A stretch of DNA of 64,000 bases from Fistulifera solaris (lineage: Eukaryota > Bacillariophyta > Bacillariophyceae > Naviculales > Stauroneidaceae). Positions 1-11,287 of this stretch are shown in pieces. A program made the position numbers and the translations under genes. A model generated the notes under the pieces. The model was given only the letters and a program-made list of their open reading frames with translations, searched no databases and was not told the DNA's origin. Location of the stretch: NCBI GenBank assembly GCA_030295235.1, contig AP026139.1, positions 372,001 to 436,000 on the forward strand. Direction: 5' to 3'. Position 1 is the first letter of the stretch. Every line of letters begins with the position of its first letter.

Positions 1-414
1 TACATCGTCTGCTTCATTGTTGTCATCATGCGAAGACTCCTCAGCGATTGAAGTTCGTACTTTTGTAGATCCACCATCCTGTAGCTCTGGTAACTCTACA
101 ATTGTAGGCTTCAGCTCGTACTCGCTCCCCGCATTCGTCGTCTCTTTGTTGGCATTGTCGACTTCCGACATATAATCAGATCTTTCCTCGGAGCCACTCT
201 CGACGTCGGCCTCCTTCGGCTCATCCATGCTTTGAGCTTCAACAATGTCGCGAGAGAGTTCTTCAGTCATTTTCACATACTCTTTTTCCTCTCCGTTGGC
301 TTTTTGCTCGAGCGATGTTTCGGTGGACGACAGCGGTGTAATTGTTGTCCCTGGTTTCGTCAAATTGTCTTTCGCATTCTCGCCAACCTTCTCGCCATGC
401 TCTCCTTCCTGCAT
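1..414 (-). CDS. Acidic hydrophilic protein, N-terminal part, runs off left edge
   Basis: An open frame on the minus strand begins at an ATG at 414 and continues for 138 codons to the edge of the window without a stop. It starts MQEGEHGEKVGENAKDN and is rich in Glu, Asp, Ser, Thr and Lys, with almost no hydrophobic stretch, so no signal peptide or membrane segment is visible. The even, protein-like composition over 138 codons is the only support; no family is recognised. It is divergently arranged with the Ran gene on the plus strand, sharing the spacer 415-1151. It could be the disordered N-terminus of a larger protein or, less likely, a chance open frame. Confidence 0.5.
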   Translation of the reverse strand, partial: MQEGEHGEKVGENAKDNLTKPGTTITPLSSTETSLEQKANGEEKEYVKMTEELSRDIVEAQSMDEPKEADVESGSEERSDYMSEVDNANKETTNAGSEYELKPTIVELPELQDGGSTKVRTSIAEESSHDDNNEADDV

Positions 415-1151
415 TTTTAAATCAAAGGATCAGATCTGCCGAGAATTGTAGCTGCACTCTATACGTAATGAAATGAGTTTCTATTTCTCTATATCTTTTC
501 CAGGAAGTGCATTTGCTTGTAAGTATAAGCGGAACAAGCAGTGTGAAGTGCACAAGTCACTAAATAATTTAGGCCGGCATCGTGGCGATACACACTGGTC
601 AAATATATAGATTTCTGGGTACCAGTACGACTTTATCCTAAGGCACCACACACCACAATCTTCACTAAATTTACGCAACTGGTCTTGAGGGCCATTTCGT
701 TCGAAATGTTCGCTCGTGAAGGGTTGCCAGTGATAATCATATACTCATTCAAAGAAGGAACCGAAAGGCAAAACACTCTAGCTACTCGATTTTGCATTCT
801 TGTGCGAACGCGACTGTCAATTGTTTAGCCACTAAGTTGCTACTGTCGTGATGATTCGTGATTGACCTTGTTCGACCTCACGCATCGTGCGCCCGACAGA
901 CGCTCCCATCAAGCGAAAAAATATACGGAGTACCTGGTACTGCCGGTACCTGGTTTTGGTACCGGTACGCTACCGGTATCGTACCTGGTAAGGCGAAACT
1001 GCGAAAACAACACGCTAAATCGCAAAATCGTCCGGCGTTCACAATTGGCTGTCAAACGTCAAACCACAGTGCTTCCATCGCTAAAGACGTTGTTTTCGCT
1101 CGTCAACCTTCTACAATTAAATTTATTTCTTGAAGTATTCTACAACATACA
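415..1151. promoter_or_regulatory. Divergent spacer upstream of Ran, with GGTACC cluster
   Basis: About 740 bases lie between the minus-strand acidic gene and the Ran start codon. No protein of note is seen. The right half holds a dense cluster of GGTACC and GGTAC-like palindromes at 929-990, some 160 bases before the ATG. The rest shows nothing I can name. Confidence 0.5.
929..990. repeat. GGTACC-type palindrome cluster
   Basis: In 62 bases there are repeated forms of TACCTGGTAC, CCGGTACCTGG, GGTACCGGTAC and TACCTGGTA. The same short motif recurs in other intergenic spacers at about 8656, 26721, 28876, 43669 and 59530. It may be a regulatory site or a hairpin; the function is inferred only from position. 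Confidence 0.6.
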
Positions 1152-2057
1152 ATGGTGAGTAGAAAATATTTTACTGCGCCTTATCGTGTGGATGGGATGA
1201 GCTTATAATAAACAGTGCGTTTCTAATGGTTGGTGGACGGGTCGCAAGTCGGTTTTGTAACATTCTCTTTACTACTTGATATCTCATAGTAAAAGGGAAT
1301 TTTAGTGTCATTGTTGACTTGGTTTCTTGTCAATTCCCATGGATATTGGGGCGATTTCATTTTGAGTTTTCATTTCCTTTCAACTCACTTCATTCTAACG
1401 ATTATGTTTATCCAGGCAACTGAAATCCCAGAGTTCAAACTAATCCTAGTCGGCGATGGAGGCGTGGGAAAGACAACATTCGTCAAGCGCCATTTGACGG
1501 GTGAGTTCGAAAAGAAATACGTCGCTACTTTGGGAGTGGAGGTCCACCCATTGCTTTTTCACACGAATCGTGGGCCTATCAAATTCAACGTATGGGATAC
1601 CGCTGGTCAGGAAAAGTTTGGTGGTTTGCGTGATGGATATTACATTCAAGGGCAATGTGCCATTATCATGTTCGATGTGACCAGTCGCATCACTTACAAA
1701 AACGTTCCTAACTGGCACCGCGACTTGACGCGCGTCTGCGAAAACATTCCAATCGTTTTGACTGGAAACAAGGTTGAGATTAAAGACCGAAAGGTCAAGG
1801 CGAAGCAAATTACGTTTCACCGAAAGAAGAATCTTCAGTACTACGATATCTCCGCTAAATCGAACTACAATTTCGAGAAGCCGTTCTTGTGGCTAGCTCG
1901 AAAGCTTTCCGGAGACAATCAGCTTCACTTTGTTGAAGCTCCTGCCTTGCAGCCACCGGAAGCAACTATTGATGATGCTACTAAGATTCTTTACGAGCAG
2001 GAGATTGCTGATGCCGCCGCACAGCCTCTTCCCGACGATGACGACGACGATCTTTAA
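1152..2057 (+). CDS. RAN: GTP-binding nuclear protein Ran
   Basis: Ran drives nuclear import and export and spindle assembly by cycling between GTP and GDP. The protein of 214 residues matches the family length (human 216) and is nearly colinear with it. The P-loop GDGGVGKT lies at residues 14-21, switch II WDTAGQE at 61-67, [12 protein letters not shown] near the C-terminal half, and the acidic DDDDDDL tail at the end. The first exon is only the ATG (1152-1154), followed by a GTGAGT donor; the intron is 1155-1415 and exon 2 begins [13 protein letters not shown]. Reading on from 1305 instead would add a non-homologous hydrophobic leader, which argues for the ATG-only exon. The guanine-recognition motif reads NKVE (119-122) instead of NKxD, an unusual change. 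The frame is unbroken. Confidence 0.95.
1155..1415 (+). other. Intron 1 of Ran, directly after the ATG
   Basis: The donor GTGAGT touches the start codon and the acceptor TATCCAG precedes GCAACTGAA. At 261 bases it is longer than most introns here. Confidence 0.8.
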
Positions 2058-2832
2058 ATTTTGATTCGATTCACAAAGTCTCACGGACTTCTCTGTTTTT
2101 TTAAGGCAGTGTTGCGTGATGGAGTACGATGGAAATTCCAGGACCGTGTCTTCGTGTGCAAATAAAGATGCGCTTTGAAAAAACTAGCTCTGAATTTACG
2201 TTTCGTCTACTATTCTCATCATTATTACTTGCTTGTAATCTTCTTAAGGAGTACATCTTTTTATGAGTGCCTAGCGGGTCGCAAACTTATACAACAAGGC
2301 GTAGCTTATCAAATCGCACTAGCAATGGGCAACGCTTGCAAAAGTTCAAACTCTATCTACGATTCATCAAGCAATTCAGTTGCATGGATAGTGCACCGTG
2401 TTAGGAAACGGTTAGAAGAATGAATTGATCAAGCCAGTGGTTTTAAGGTCGAAGAAGATACCTGGTAACAGGAAACCAATTGTTCGATTGGAGTAGCTGT
2501 TGGAAAATTAAGAGGACAAGATAATGGAAGCCGAATTAAATTTGCTAGCTCGCTTAGACGGCTGTCGAAAGTCTAGATGAACTGGCTGTGGTAATTCGTT
2601 TACCTAAGTTTCACCATCTCATCCACGTGACCGGGATTGTTCACGAGGGACAGACAGCGGGACAGTTTGGAGCTTGGAGCTGGAGGCTATGGAGAGCAGG
2701 AGATCGTGTTCTTGCTGTCGTCCGTCGAGGAGTAAGTTTTCATTCGTCAGCAATGATGTTGTTTCTTGTTTCGTTTTAAGCATAGATCGCATAATCCACC
2801 ACTATTCAACCATCAAGGCGTAGCTGTAAAAA
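2058..2832. other. Spacer between Ran and the DHHC gene
   Basis: No convincing gene. A GTAAGT donor-like site at about 2731 with a TTTTAAG acceptor-like site near 2780 could mark an intron in the 5' untranslated region of the next gene. AATAAA-like sequence near 2161 may serve Ran 3' end formation. Confidence 0.4.
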
Positions 2833-4270
2833 ATGAAACGCTTTTATCGTTATATCGTTGGATCTAAAAGCGAAAAGCCTGTTCAAAGCAACGGAGAAGC
2901 ACACGAGCGGACAGTTTTACTCGACCCCGGCGAATCTTCGCAATTTACGGTTTTATCAATATCAAGAACGAGATGTCTACCAACAGATGAGGTTAACGTG
3001 AAGTCCGGAAATTGTTCTATGGATAACGAAGCGAACCACGCGTCGCTTGAAAGCTTTTTTCTTCCCATCTGACAACCCTTCGATACAACGATATTACCGG
3101 TTTGACGCTACGCCAATTACTCCGGTTGTCGCTCTTTACAAGCAACCCAACACAGACAGTGGAGTAACGGGTCTGCTGAGAAGATCAGCCATTGTTCCTT
3201 CTCACGGAACATCGGATCATGATTGGATTTTAGTGTCGGTAGGAGGCCGGTCAGGGTGGGCTCGTCGTCATCCAGCGGGGCCTTTTCAGCCCGCTGATAC
3301 ATTTTTAGCTCATCAGGCATGGATGGGGAACCACGCGTTTTTATTCAACGGAAAGTGTATGCTGGGATCGGACGCACCAAGTTTGGTTCTTACGAACGCT
3401 TTGTTGCTGGGTTGTGGGCTCTATCATTTCCTCGTTGTTTTACCGAGACTCACAGCACTACACTCGCAAACATCAATTTGGTACGGAGCGTCAATATCTC
3501 TTTTACTTGCTGTCTTTGTACTTTTATGGATCACAGCATGTTTAGATCCAGGAATTATTCCCGCTCGCTCCTCGCCCCTTCGACCTGAGCCTCCAGCGGG
3601 AATAGTGGGTCATTCTTCAAGCTCATATCGCTACTGCTCAACATGTAACATATTCCGACCTCCCAGATCAAAGCATTGTAATTCCTGCAACGTGTGTGTT
3701 TCGGAATTTGACCATCACTGTCCTTGGACCGGAAACTGTATTGGCGAGCGAAATCACATGTGGTTCGTCTGCTTCTTAGTGGCTGTCACGACACTCTCAT
3801 CGTTTGTTACCGGATGTGTAGCTATACTTGTGGCAGATACTTTTTTCGAACTTTTGGAAATGAACACGGGGGGAATAGGGCCCGTAATCAAGTCAAAGGA
3901 CAGCATGGATTCTACAGCCATTCCACCATCATTACTCTACGACAAGAATGCGTGGTCCACCTTATGGGAGTCCGTTTCAGCCATGCCTGTTACAGTTTTG
4001 TTCGGGCTTTTTCTTTTGCTATGTGCGTGGTCACTTTTGTCCTTACTTGCATACCATGCTCTCTTAATATCAGTTGCGCAAACAACAAATGAAAGGGTAC
4101 GCGGTGTATATTTAACGTCAAGAAACCCCCGTGACAAGGGCTGCTGCCTCAATTGTGTCACATTCTTTACTAGAAGAACGTCCCCAAGTAGACTACCACC
4201 TGATTTTTCCAAAGAAGTAACGCTTCACCATGCTCGCGTTGAAGAGCCATGGGGTGATCGCTCGCCCTAA
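2833..4270 (+). CDS. DHHC-type palmitoyltransferase (S-acyltransferase)
   Basis: The enzyme attaches palmitate to cysteines of membrane-bound proteins in Golgi or plasma membrane. The DHHC cysteine-rich domain is coded at about 3627-3765 with CSTCNIFRPPRSKHCNSC followed by FDHHCPWTGNCIGERNH. Four membrane segments flank it in the usual 2+2 layout (around LTNALLLGCGLYHF, ISLLLAVFVLLWI, VCFLVAVTTLSSF and VLFGLFLLLCAWSLL). A TTNE motif follows the last segment, as in the family. Ahead of the first segment is an SH3-like stretch (RYYRFDATPITPVVALYKQ). The frame beginning at ATG 2833 (MKRFYRYIVGSKS) steps by one at a run of six T at 3055-3060; with five T the product would be one chain of about 478 residues. 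The main frame has no ATG of its own before residue 90 or so, so the upstream ATG is preferred, but a small intron cannot be excluded. Confidence 0.85.
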
Positions 4271-4407
4271 CACTGCCTAAATCATGGAGTCGTCCTCCAT
4301 ATTAGACGCTACTTTTACGATAACCGGCGCTGCTTCTTGTCTTGGAAAAGTCCGAAAGGCGGTAGAACGGTGTGCGATTCTGCCAAGCAACCCGCAAACT
4401 CTTCGTC

Positions 4408-4464
4408 AATGTGACTCTCAAGGAGACATTTTCTTCGATAATGTGACTCTCCAGGAGACATTTT
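4408..4464. repeat. Imperfect tandem duplication, 32-bp spacing
   Basis: AATGTGACTCTCAAGGAGAC at 4408 recurs as AATGTGACTCTCCAGGAGAC at 4440, both followed by ATTTTCT. One mismatch over about 27 bases. Confidence 0.85.
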
Positions 4465-5070
4465 CTGAAAATATAGATCGCTTACGAAGACTTCGGCAAT
4501 CAATTTTAAACTGCTCCATTTGGTGACTAATTATTTTATTCCCTAATTTCCTTGGCAGAATGCAATTTTGATATTCGGACTGATTTTTTCGTCGTCCATT
4601 TTCATTCTCACATAAAGTTCAAAGTGGCCGCGTGCTGTGTAACTCTCCAGCTACTAGTGCTAGAGTAAAAGGCGAGTCCTAAACCAGTGTCCTAGTGAGA
4701 AGAGAATCTCCGTGGTGCTCCTTTTCTTGGATATTTTGACGAAGCATACTTAATTGTCCGGAACAGAGAAAGGCTCAGGCGAGCCCTAATAACCCCATAA
4801 AAATGTCTGACTAAGGTTTATCGCAAATGCTTGTTGTCCCATCGATCCGTCAATAAATATCTACAAACATATGAGAATGCAACCTAAAGTCAAAATTGCA
4901 TTCTGACTTGAGGAAATTGGGAATAAAAAGGTTTAAGTGGATATTTCAAACATTTACAAACGAAACTGCCTCAACGAAAGCGAGTTCAAAAGAATCTTCA
5001 AATCAAGCCGATGCACAAAAAACAAAAAATGCGATATAAACGTAAAAACCACTTTAACACAACCAACTGC

Positions 5071-5155
5071 AATATATGCGAATGAAAAATGGAAAATTCA
5101 GTCGAATGTCAAGATTAGATTCTGACGATTAAAAAATTAGGAATAATATTAGTGG
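5071..5155 (+). repeat. Dispersed repeat, copy B
   Basis: Shares AATATATG, GAAAAATGGA and the 17-mer AGTCGAATGTCAAGATT in the same order with the copy at 6851-6950, followed by TTCTGACG and AAATTAG. A weaker relative sits at 4868-4940. Confidence 0.65.
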
Positions 5156-6023
5156 AACTGTAAATCACTTGTGAATTCTCAAATAACGCTTAAAGCACAG
5201 TAGTTCAACAGAACACAAAGCATAGGGTAAGCGATGACTCAAATCCTCATAAAAAAGCAGAAAGCGAAACGAATAAGGAACTTTTTAAGAAAATGAGGCT
5301 ACTGGGCAAAAACCGAACAAAATCTTCATTAAAGTCGATAACAAAGGTCCATAATTGGTTGAATTCTTCGTGGGGGTTCAGTTTCAACCTATTCGCCAGC
5401 ACTTTGAAAATTGCAAGCCATCAACCCAACAACATAAACAGCAGCTGACTTTAAAGGGTAAAAAACAAAGCCCCCAAAATTATTGTAATAATCACAATAT
5501 GATGAAACCTTCGTTTACTTTTCGCGGGTACACTATGTCTGTTTGAGGACACGTATTCAAATGATTGTTGTGAAAAATTGGTTGTTGAATCATATGTATA
5601 ATCGTTCAACTTTGATTTATTTCCTCTTTCATAAAATATACACATTGAAGCAACATCGTGAGAAATAGGTTGTTGTACGGAAGCATGAACAATGGCATCA
5701 GCTTGCTTTGGAGTTTGTCAACGGACTCCTTGAAAAAAATTATTTGTTTGCGAGACTCATAGAAGTGCTCGTAAGATCCCAAAGTTTTTTAAGAGAAGTT
5801 CGACTGTAGTTAAATTTCTTGTTGTGTGTTCTGGCGCAAAAACCCTTCTTTTTCCTATATAACATGAATTTTATGACCGAAAAATTAATGCAGGCAAAAC
5901 AAGTTTTGATGTGGTTGTCTGCTTGGTATCGCTGGACACTTGAGTAATCCTGCAAAACAATTTTCTTGTAGGCGCAACTCAGACTTAAGTTAGCGTTGTT
6001 GAATAAGACAGAGTTGAGGAAAC

Positions 6024-6060
6024 CGGCTTGGTCATGGGTGCGGTCTGGCTTGGTCATGGG
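6024..6060. repeat. Short direct repeat
   Basis: GGCTTGGTCATGGG at 6024 is repeated exactly at 6047, period 23. No role is evident. Confidence 0.7.
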
Positions 6061-6850
6061 CATGACTTTGGCTGCTGCTGGTTTATGCGCGGTCCCTTCT
6101 GGTTAAGGAACTGAAAACTGCCCACAACAATTCAGACGGGTGTTTTCCGGGGAAAATGTCAATTCACGATTTGTAATATATAAGTGCTTCTGACTTCGAC
6201 TTGACTGAGCAGCTTAACGAACATAAGCGACTTCAAACAAATAAAAGACAGTTGTTATGACTGCTTAATAATTAAAGTACTCTTGTGATTGCGTTCCGTG
6301 TGCGGTTACCTTGATGCTTCATGCCATTACCCCGGGGAGTCCTTTTAGAAGAAATCTCGGCATTAGTTTTCTGGGCTGGCTTTTCAGTTCTTAACCTTAA
6401 ACAAATGGATGTCTCCTTTCTCATTTTCGCATCCAGAAGTTCAGCAACCAGGCACATAACTATTTAATCCTCTTTTGGTGTGAGTGGAATCTTGAGACAA
6501 TAATAACTATATATTTCATTAAAATGATTTTCAGATGCCCATTTCTTTTTCCGCATTTTATCAGCCATGCTGCGAGTGACCGCGACTCTTGTTCACAATC
6601 AAACGAGAAAATGGACTTGCAAAGGATTCATTGATGAATCGAAAAATAGATGGAGTGAAAGTGGCTGAATATCATCAAGCGCATTATGATTTCCGATGGG
6701 TTGTGAGAAAAAGCGGATTTGTTTGATGTGACTATAATCATACAACGTGCATCGGTCTCCCCCCTCATTGGGAATCGGGCTCTGGACTTGCCATCTACGA
6801 GCACTAGTGCTAGAGCTAGAACCAAAGCCTACGCAGCGAAGTGCCAGATT

Positions 6851-6950
6851 GGAATATATGTGAAAAAGTGAAACGAAAAATGGAGAAATGAGTCGAATGT
6901 CAAGATTTCATTCCGACGTTAGGAAATTAGTAAAAAAAAAATTAATATTA
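6851..6950 (+). repeat. Dispersed repeat, copy C
   Basis: Same order of blocks as the copy at 5071: AATATATG, GAAAAATGGA, AGTCGAATGTCAAGATT, TTCCGACG, GAAATTAG and an A-rich end with AATATTAGTA. Confidence 0.65.
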
Positions 6951-8655
6951 GTATCAATTATTTGGTGTACAACGCTCATACGGGACAGAAATGGTAAAGA
7001 AATGCGAAATGCAGCTGTGTCGGTTGAACCCTTCACTAGCGTATGTAAAAACACAGGTTATGAGCTCTAAAAAGTGGCAAAAACAAGTAGTGACTGCTCT
7101 AAAGCCCTTAAAGACTGAATACCGATGCCCATGTGAGTGAGAAACAAGCTAGGGCAGTCACGATTTCTCTGATAAAAAAATCCACATTTTGTCATCATAA
7201 GTGTCCTGAGTTGTTTTGACGTACAATGAATGGTGATGGTAGTATAGTTGAGTGATAGTGTGCTCCTTTTCGAGAACTTTGTCAACACGTAGTTGAGTGA
7301 AGCCTAATAAAGAATCAGGCCACGTCCTACCTTCCCAAGTTGGAGGAGCACGAATGGTTCCGCTTTGCCGGGAGCTCGGATAAGCATACTCGAGGATCAA
7401 ACTAGTGAAATGCTCAGACGAGAACGGACGCAACCACATGCGTCTGGATAAGAATGTCCCCACTTTACTGACAATACATGAGCAAGTCAACCTGATGCTT
7501 GAACGACTGGTTTACTCAACATTCCATCAATTGAGAAGATCAAGGGCGTAAAGTCCATTCATCGAAGCTTGCAAGCCTCTTTGTATTTTGTTGGTTTTGC
7601 TTTTATCATCTGGGCAAATGCTACTTGTGGGTCCTTGCTAACGCATCGACGTGGCGCTCTAGTGTGGTTGTCGGTGCCGGTTCGGCCGGTGTCGGAGTAC
7701 ATGCAGGCACCGCTTCCTCCCCACGTGGAGAAAAGGGCAGTGTTTGGTTGTCTTCATCAAGAAGAGAAAACAGATGACCTTTGAGAAGCTGAGTAGCATA
7801 TCTACTGGTCACATCAAAGGCGTGGCCCACTGCCGCGGACCATTGATTGTATCTTCGCGAAGCTAAAACAAAAACTGACATCCACTAGCAACCGTTATTC
7901 CATTGATGACAAAGGCTTCTTCTTTGCCTTACAAAAGTTATCTTTTTCTCGAAGCCAGCCGCTTTTGAGCTTATCACAATTTGTTTCGAATGAATAGCAA
8001 ATACTTAGGGGGCGAGGGAGGGGTGGTCCGTCTTCGCGGAGAGACTCCCCGTAACAGCGTCTCTTATTTCCTCTTGACGCCAAGTAAGACTTGTTGTAGC
8101 TGCAACCACTTCCATGGTTGATTGTTTTATTACGTGCATTTTTCTCACTCGTCGATCAAAAGGTCCATCTCGTGCGGTTTTTGAGAAATCCAAAAAAAAG
8201 GCGGGAGAAAAATCTTAACAGTCATACACACACAAAATGCGCACCGCCAGTACCATCTCTGTATGCAACCGCGACATCCCCTGTTCCAGCGACCAAGTGT
8301 ATGGGTGAGTTATATCATTCCCTGCTTTAAAAAGCCTTTAATACAACTTGCAAGATGAATTATTGTGAGCACTTCGCGAGCTCAGCGTGCTCCGGCAGCC
8401 AATCGACGAGGTTTGATCGATATTTTCTACACCCAGAAATCTGTCGAGACCACGCTCGCCCGATCAAGCCGTGCCAAAGGAGCTGAGAAAATAGTAACTC
8501 ATTTTTTATCGTTTCAATGCGGCCACAAGACGAGATAAGTGATGTTTTGTTGGGTTGGCCATACCTGGTAGGGATTTTTTTGTTGAGCTCAGGAAGTGCG
8601 GTCTGTCTGTACAACCGTCGACGTTATCCCCGGTTTGAATCGTTGTGATTGGTGC

Positions 8656-8681
8656 CTGGTACCGTACCGGTACTGGTATCG
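8656..8681. repeat. GGTACC-type palindrome cluster
   Basis: CTGGTACCGTACCGGTACTG and GGTATCG lie about 410 bases before the homeodomain gene. Same motif family as at 929-990. Confidence 0.6.
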
Positions 8682-9086
8682 TCCTTCGCCCGTTTTTTGT
8701 CGACCCTTTGCTTTTGCCACCTCCACGTCATCGAGTTTGGAGCATCAATCGCACTTTTTCAAATGTCTTGCCACTACTAAATGTACTTAGTTTGAAAACG
8801 TCTTAGGACTCGTGCACAGACAGTCGTTCCTCCCGCATTTTCCACCTCTGGGTTGGTTGACACCTCTACTTTTTAACCAACAGTTCTCGAACAGCGGTGC
8901 CACAGCGGATAAGAATGCAAGGCCATCACACACATCACAGCAGCAAGCCAGTAAACAAACTTGAAACGATACCATTGTCCACCATTTTCGTTACAGGGCA
9001 ACAAGCCTCACTAAAGCATAATTAGCAACTCGGCAATTCTCCAGAAATTGACCATTGACTTGGGTTTTTGATCCCCAGCGCTTTAT

Positions 9087-11131
9087 ATGTTGCAGGCGTC
9101 TGTACAGCCCCTTAATTACTCGTTACGCGAACGAAAGCCAAGTCGGTCCGACCCGTTATTCATTTACGCAGACGGAGACGAGGGAGAACTATTGTATTCA
9201 GCAGTAAACCAGAAAGTATTAAATACCGGCATGTCTGACGACTACGACGAAGATGCAAGCATCGGTGATGGCAAAGATAGAAATAAGTCTCGCCGTGAAT
9301 TGCCACCAGGAGCGGTGGCGGCTTTAAAAGCATGGCTGTTATCACCAGAACATTTCTCGCATCCGTATCCCACCCCGCAGGACCAGGCTATGCTCATGCA
9401 GAAGACAGGGATTGATAAAAAGCAACTTAAGAATTGGTTCACAAACGCGCGAAGGCGAATATGGAAACCCATGTTGAAGAAGCAAATTGAGTCGGGACAA
9501 CTATCTGCTAATCCTTCGGGGGTTGTACCAGGACTCATGCTTTCGACTATTCCCGGTGCTCCGATGGCAGTCAATCCTGCGTTAGATAATCCGCATTCTG
9601 TACAGGCGATACGTGCTCATTACCAACAGGCGTCAAAGCAGCAAGAGGCTAATTTGGAACAACAACAAGTAAGTGGAAGCGTGTTTCTCTTATGACTCTG
9701 TATGAATAATCCGTCTTAACTCATTTCCTTTGGCTTTCAGGCGGTACCTGTCGACTCATACGGTAATCCCGTCTATTCTTCGGAGCAAGCGCCACAGTAC
9801 TACTCATCCCAACAGATGACATCCGATGGACTCGGACACTTGTCCACGCTGACATCGGTGAGCTCTCTTGGGAATCTCCGTAGACAGTCATCAAACGTTC
9901 AGCTCAGTAAAACAGACAGTCATGCCGTATTGATGGAACTTTTGCCAGGGATCAAGATCTTGTACGACAAGCTACGGAGTCGGCTCGATTGAAAGCTGAG
10001 GCAAAACAACAAATGGCTTTAGGTGGGCAAGCGTCAAACGGCACAACGCAGTCACAAGTATCAAGTCAGCACCCAATGAAAGCCCCTTCATCTTTAGGCT
10101 CTTCAAGTGGTTTGTTGGGAGGAGCTCTTCAAGGGGTGCCCTCAATGAACTCGTGGCCGCATTTCTCAAGTATCACCTCATTGAACAATCTTGGAACTTT
10201 ACCGGGCGTGAAGAGCATCACAAGTCTAAGCGGTACAGATCTTGCAAGCAAAGGGGAAATAAACAAGAATGGCAATTTAGCTCAAGTGAAGAGCATGGAA
10301 TCCTTTGGAAAGAACGACTCTTATGCGTTCTTGGAGGTTTTCTTCGGCGACCGTTCAAGCAATAGTTCTGCTAATCTGAACTCGTTTGGTAGCTTGTCAA
10401 ATCTGGCGAAGTTTAGACAGGTTGGAGACGAGGACAACGAAATTGGTTTATCTCTCGAAGATGAGTCACCATCGCAACCATTAAAGAAAGAGTTGTCCAC
10501 TGCTGCGCTACCCGCTCCTTTGGTATCTTTGTCTCAGGATTCGTCAGCTAGCATGATGGATTCAGGGACACTAAAACGTGCTTATGACGATGCATTAGCT
10601 GCTAGGGGGCTCATGTCAGTCAGTAGAAGTAGTGAAAATCTGACAGATCTTGTGCTTCCTGAAAAGATTCAACGTACTTTGTCACAGGAATTCATCAACA
10701 AGGAACAGATGTTTTCTCGTTCAACACCTTCAAGTGCACTGGCAAAGAATAGTATAGCACAGCAGCCGTATTCTGGTCAGCATTCTGTAGAGCTGGATGT
10801 TGGTTCGTCGAAACAGTGCTCGCCTTCATGTGACTCGTCTGACACGGGGGGACACGTCCAGGTTCCTACTACCACGAAATGTGCGCTTTGCATGCAAACT
10901 TGTGTTGACACTCAGCTTCGTCCATGCGGTCATATGTTCCACGAGAGATGTTTGAAGCCGAGCCTTCAAGCGCCGCGAGGTCCGCCGAGATGCCCTATTG
11001 ATGATATTCCGATGCATTCAGCCGTGTTGGCTGTGCCCACCGAGGACTTTCCCACGCAACCCGACCAATCTACATGGACTTACACCCACATGCAACCAGT
11101 ATCGTCAGTGACCGACACGAACGGTCTTTGA
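9087..11131 (+). CDS. TALE homeodomain protein with C-terminal RING-like zinc finger
   Basis: A probable DNA-binding regulator of about 657 residues. The homeodomain lies at roughly residues 70-132: it has the three-residue loop extension of the TALE class (HPYPTPQDQ) and the recognition helix WFTNARRRIWKP. The middle is Ser/Gln-rich with repeated SLGNL-like and SLSNL blocks. Near the C-terminus (about 10870-11010) sits a finger with CALC, then PCGHMFHERC, then CPID, matching a RING layout with Asp as last ligand. An intron at 9669-9740 joins LEQQQ to AVPVDSYG in phase 0. At a run of four T (9940-9943) the frame steps by one; five T would give MELFARDQDLVRQATESARL, a clear heptad-like helix, so an indel is likelier than an intron. 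The start ATG at 9087 is the first in frame, but a preceding acceptor-like TTGCAG leaves an upstream exon possible. Confidence 0.85.
9669..9740 (+). other. Intron in the homeodomain gene
   Basis: GTAAGT donor after a CAA codon and a GGCTTTCAG acceptor; 72 bases, phase 0. Confidence 0.85.
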
Positions 11132-11287
11132 TTCCCAGCTACTTACGGAAAGCCTTTCCGTGATTTAACTAATTATAGCGAGTGAGTTCCAGCGAGAAAT
11201 GTGCTACCAAAAAAATGAAATTAATCAGCAAACTTATTAGAAACATATTGTGATATAATACGTAATTGAAAACGCAGCTATATTGTT

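Larger units (their letters stand above)
4271..9086. other. Gene-poor region with diverged repeats
   Basis: Nearly 4.8 kb without a gene I can support. It is AT-rich with only short open frames (the longest about 110 codons, minus strand 7158-7490, not recognised). It contains a 32-bp period duplication at 4408-4464, a short direct repeat at 6024-6060, and at least two clear copies of a dispersed sequence at about 5071-5155 and 6851-6950, with a weaker third near 4868-4940. The right end (8656-8681) has a GGTACC cluster and probably acts as promoter for the homeodomain gene. No transposon family is recognisable. Confidence 0.6.

Noticed and set aside
7158-7490. Minus-strand open frame of 110 codons in the gene-poor region, considered as a relic of a mobile element
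   Set aside because: No recognisable protein family or terminal repeats; left unassigned.
9858-9948. Possible second intron in the homeodomain gene (GTGAGC to TTTTGCCAG)
   Set aside because: The phases do not match: exon 2 would end in phase 0 but the next codon starts one base late. The sequence between also reads as good protein, so a one-base indel at 9940-9943 explains it better.
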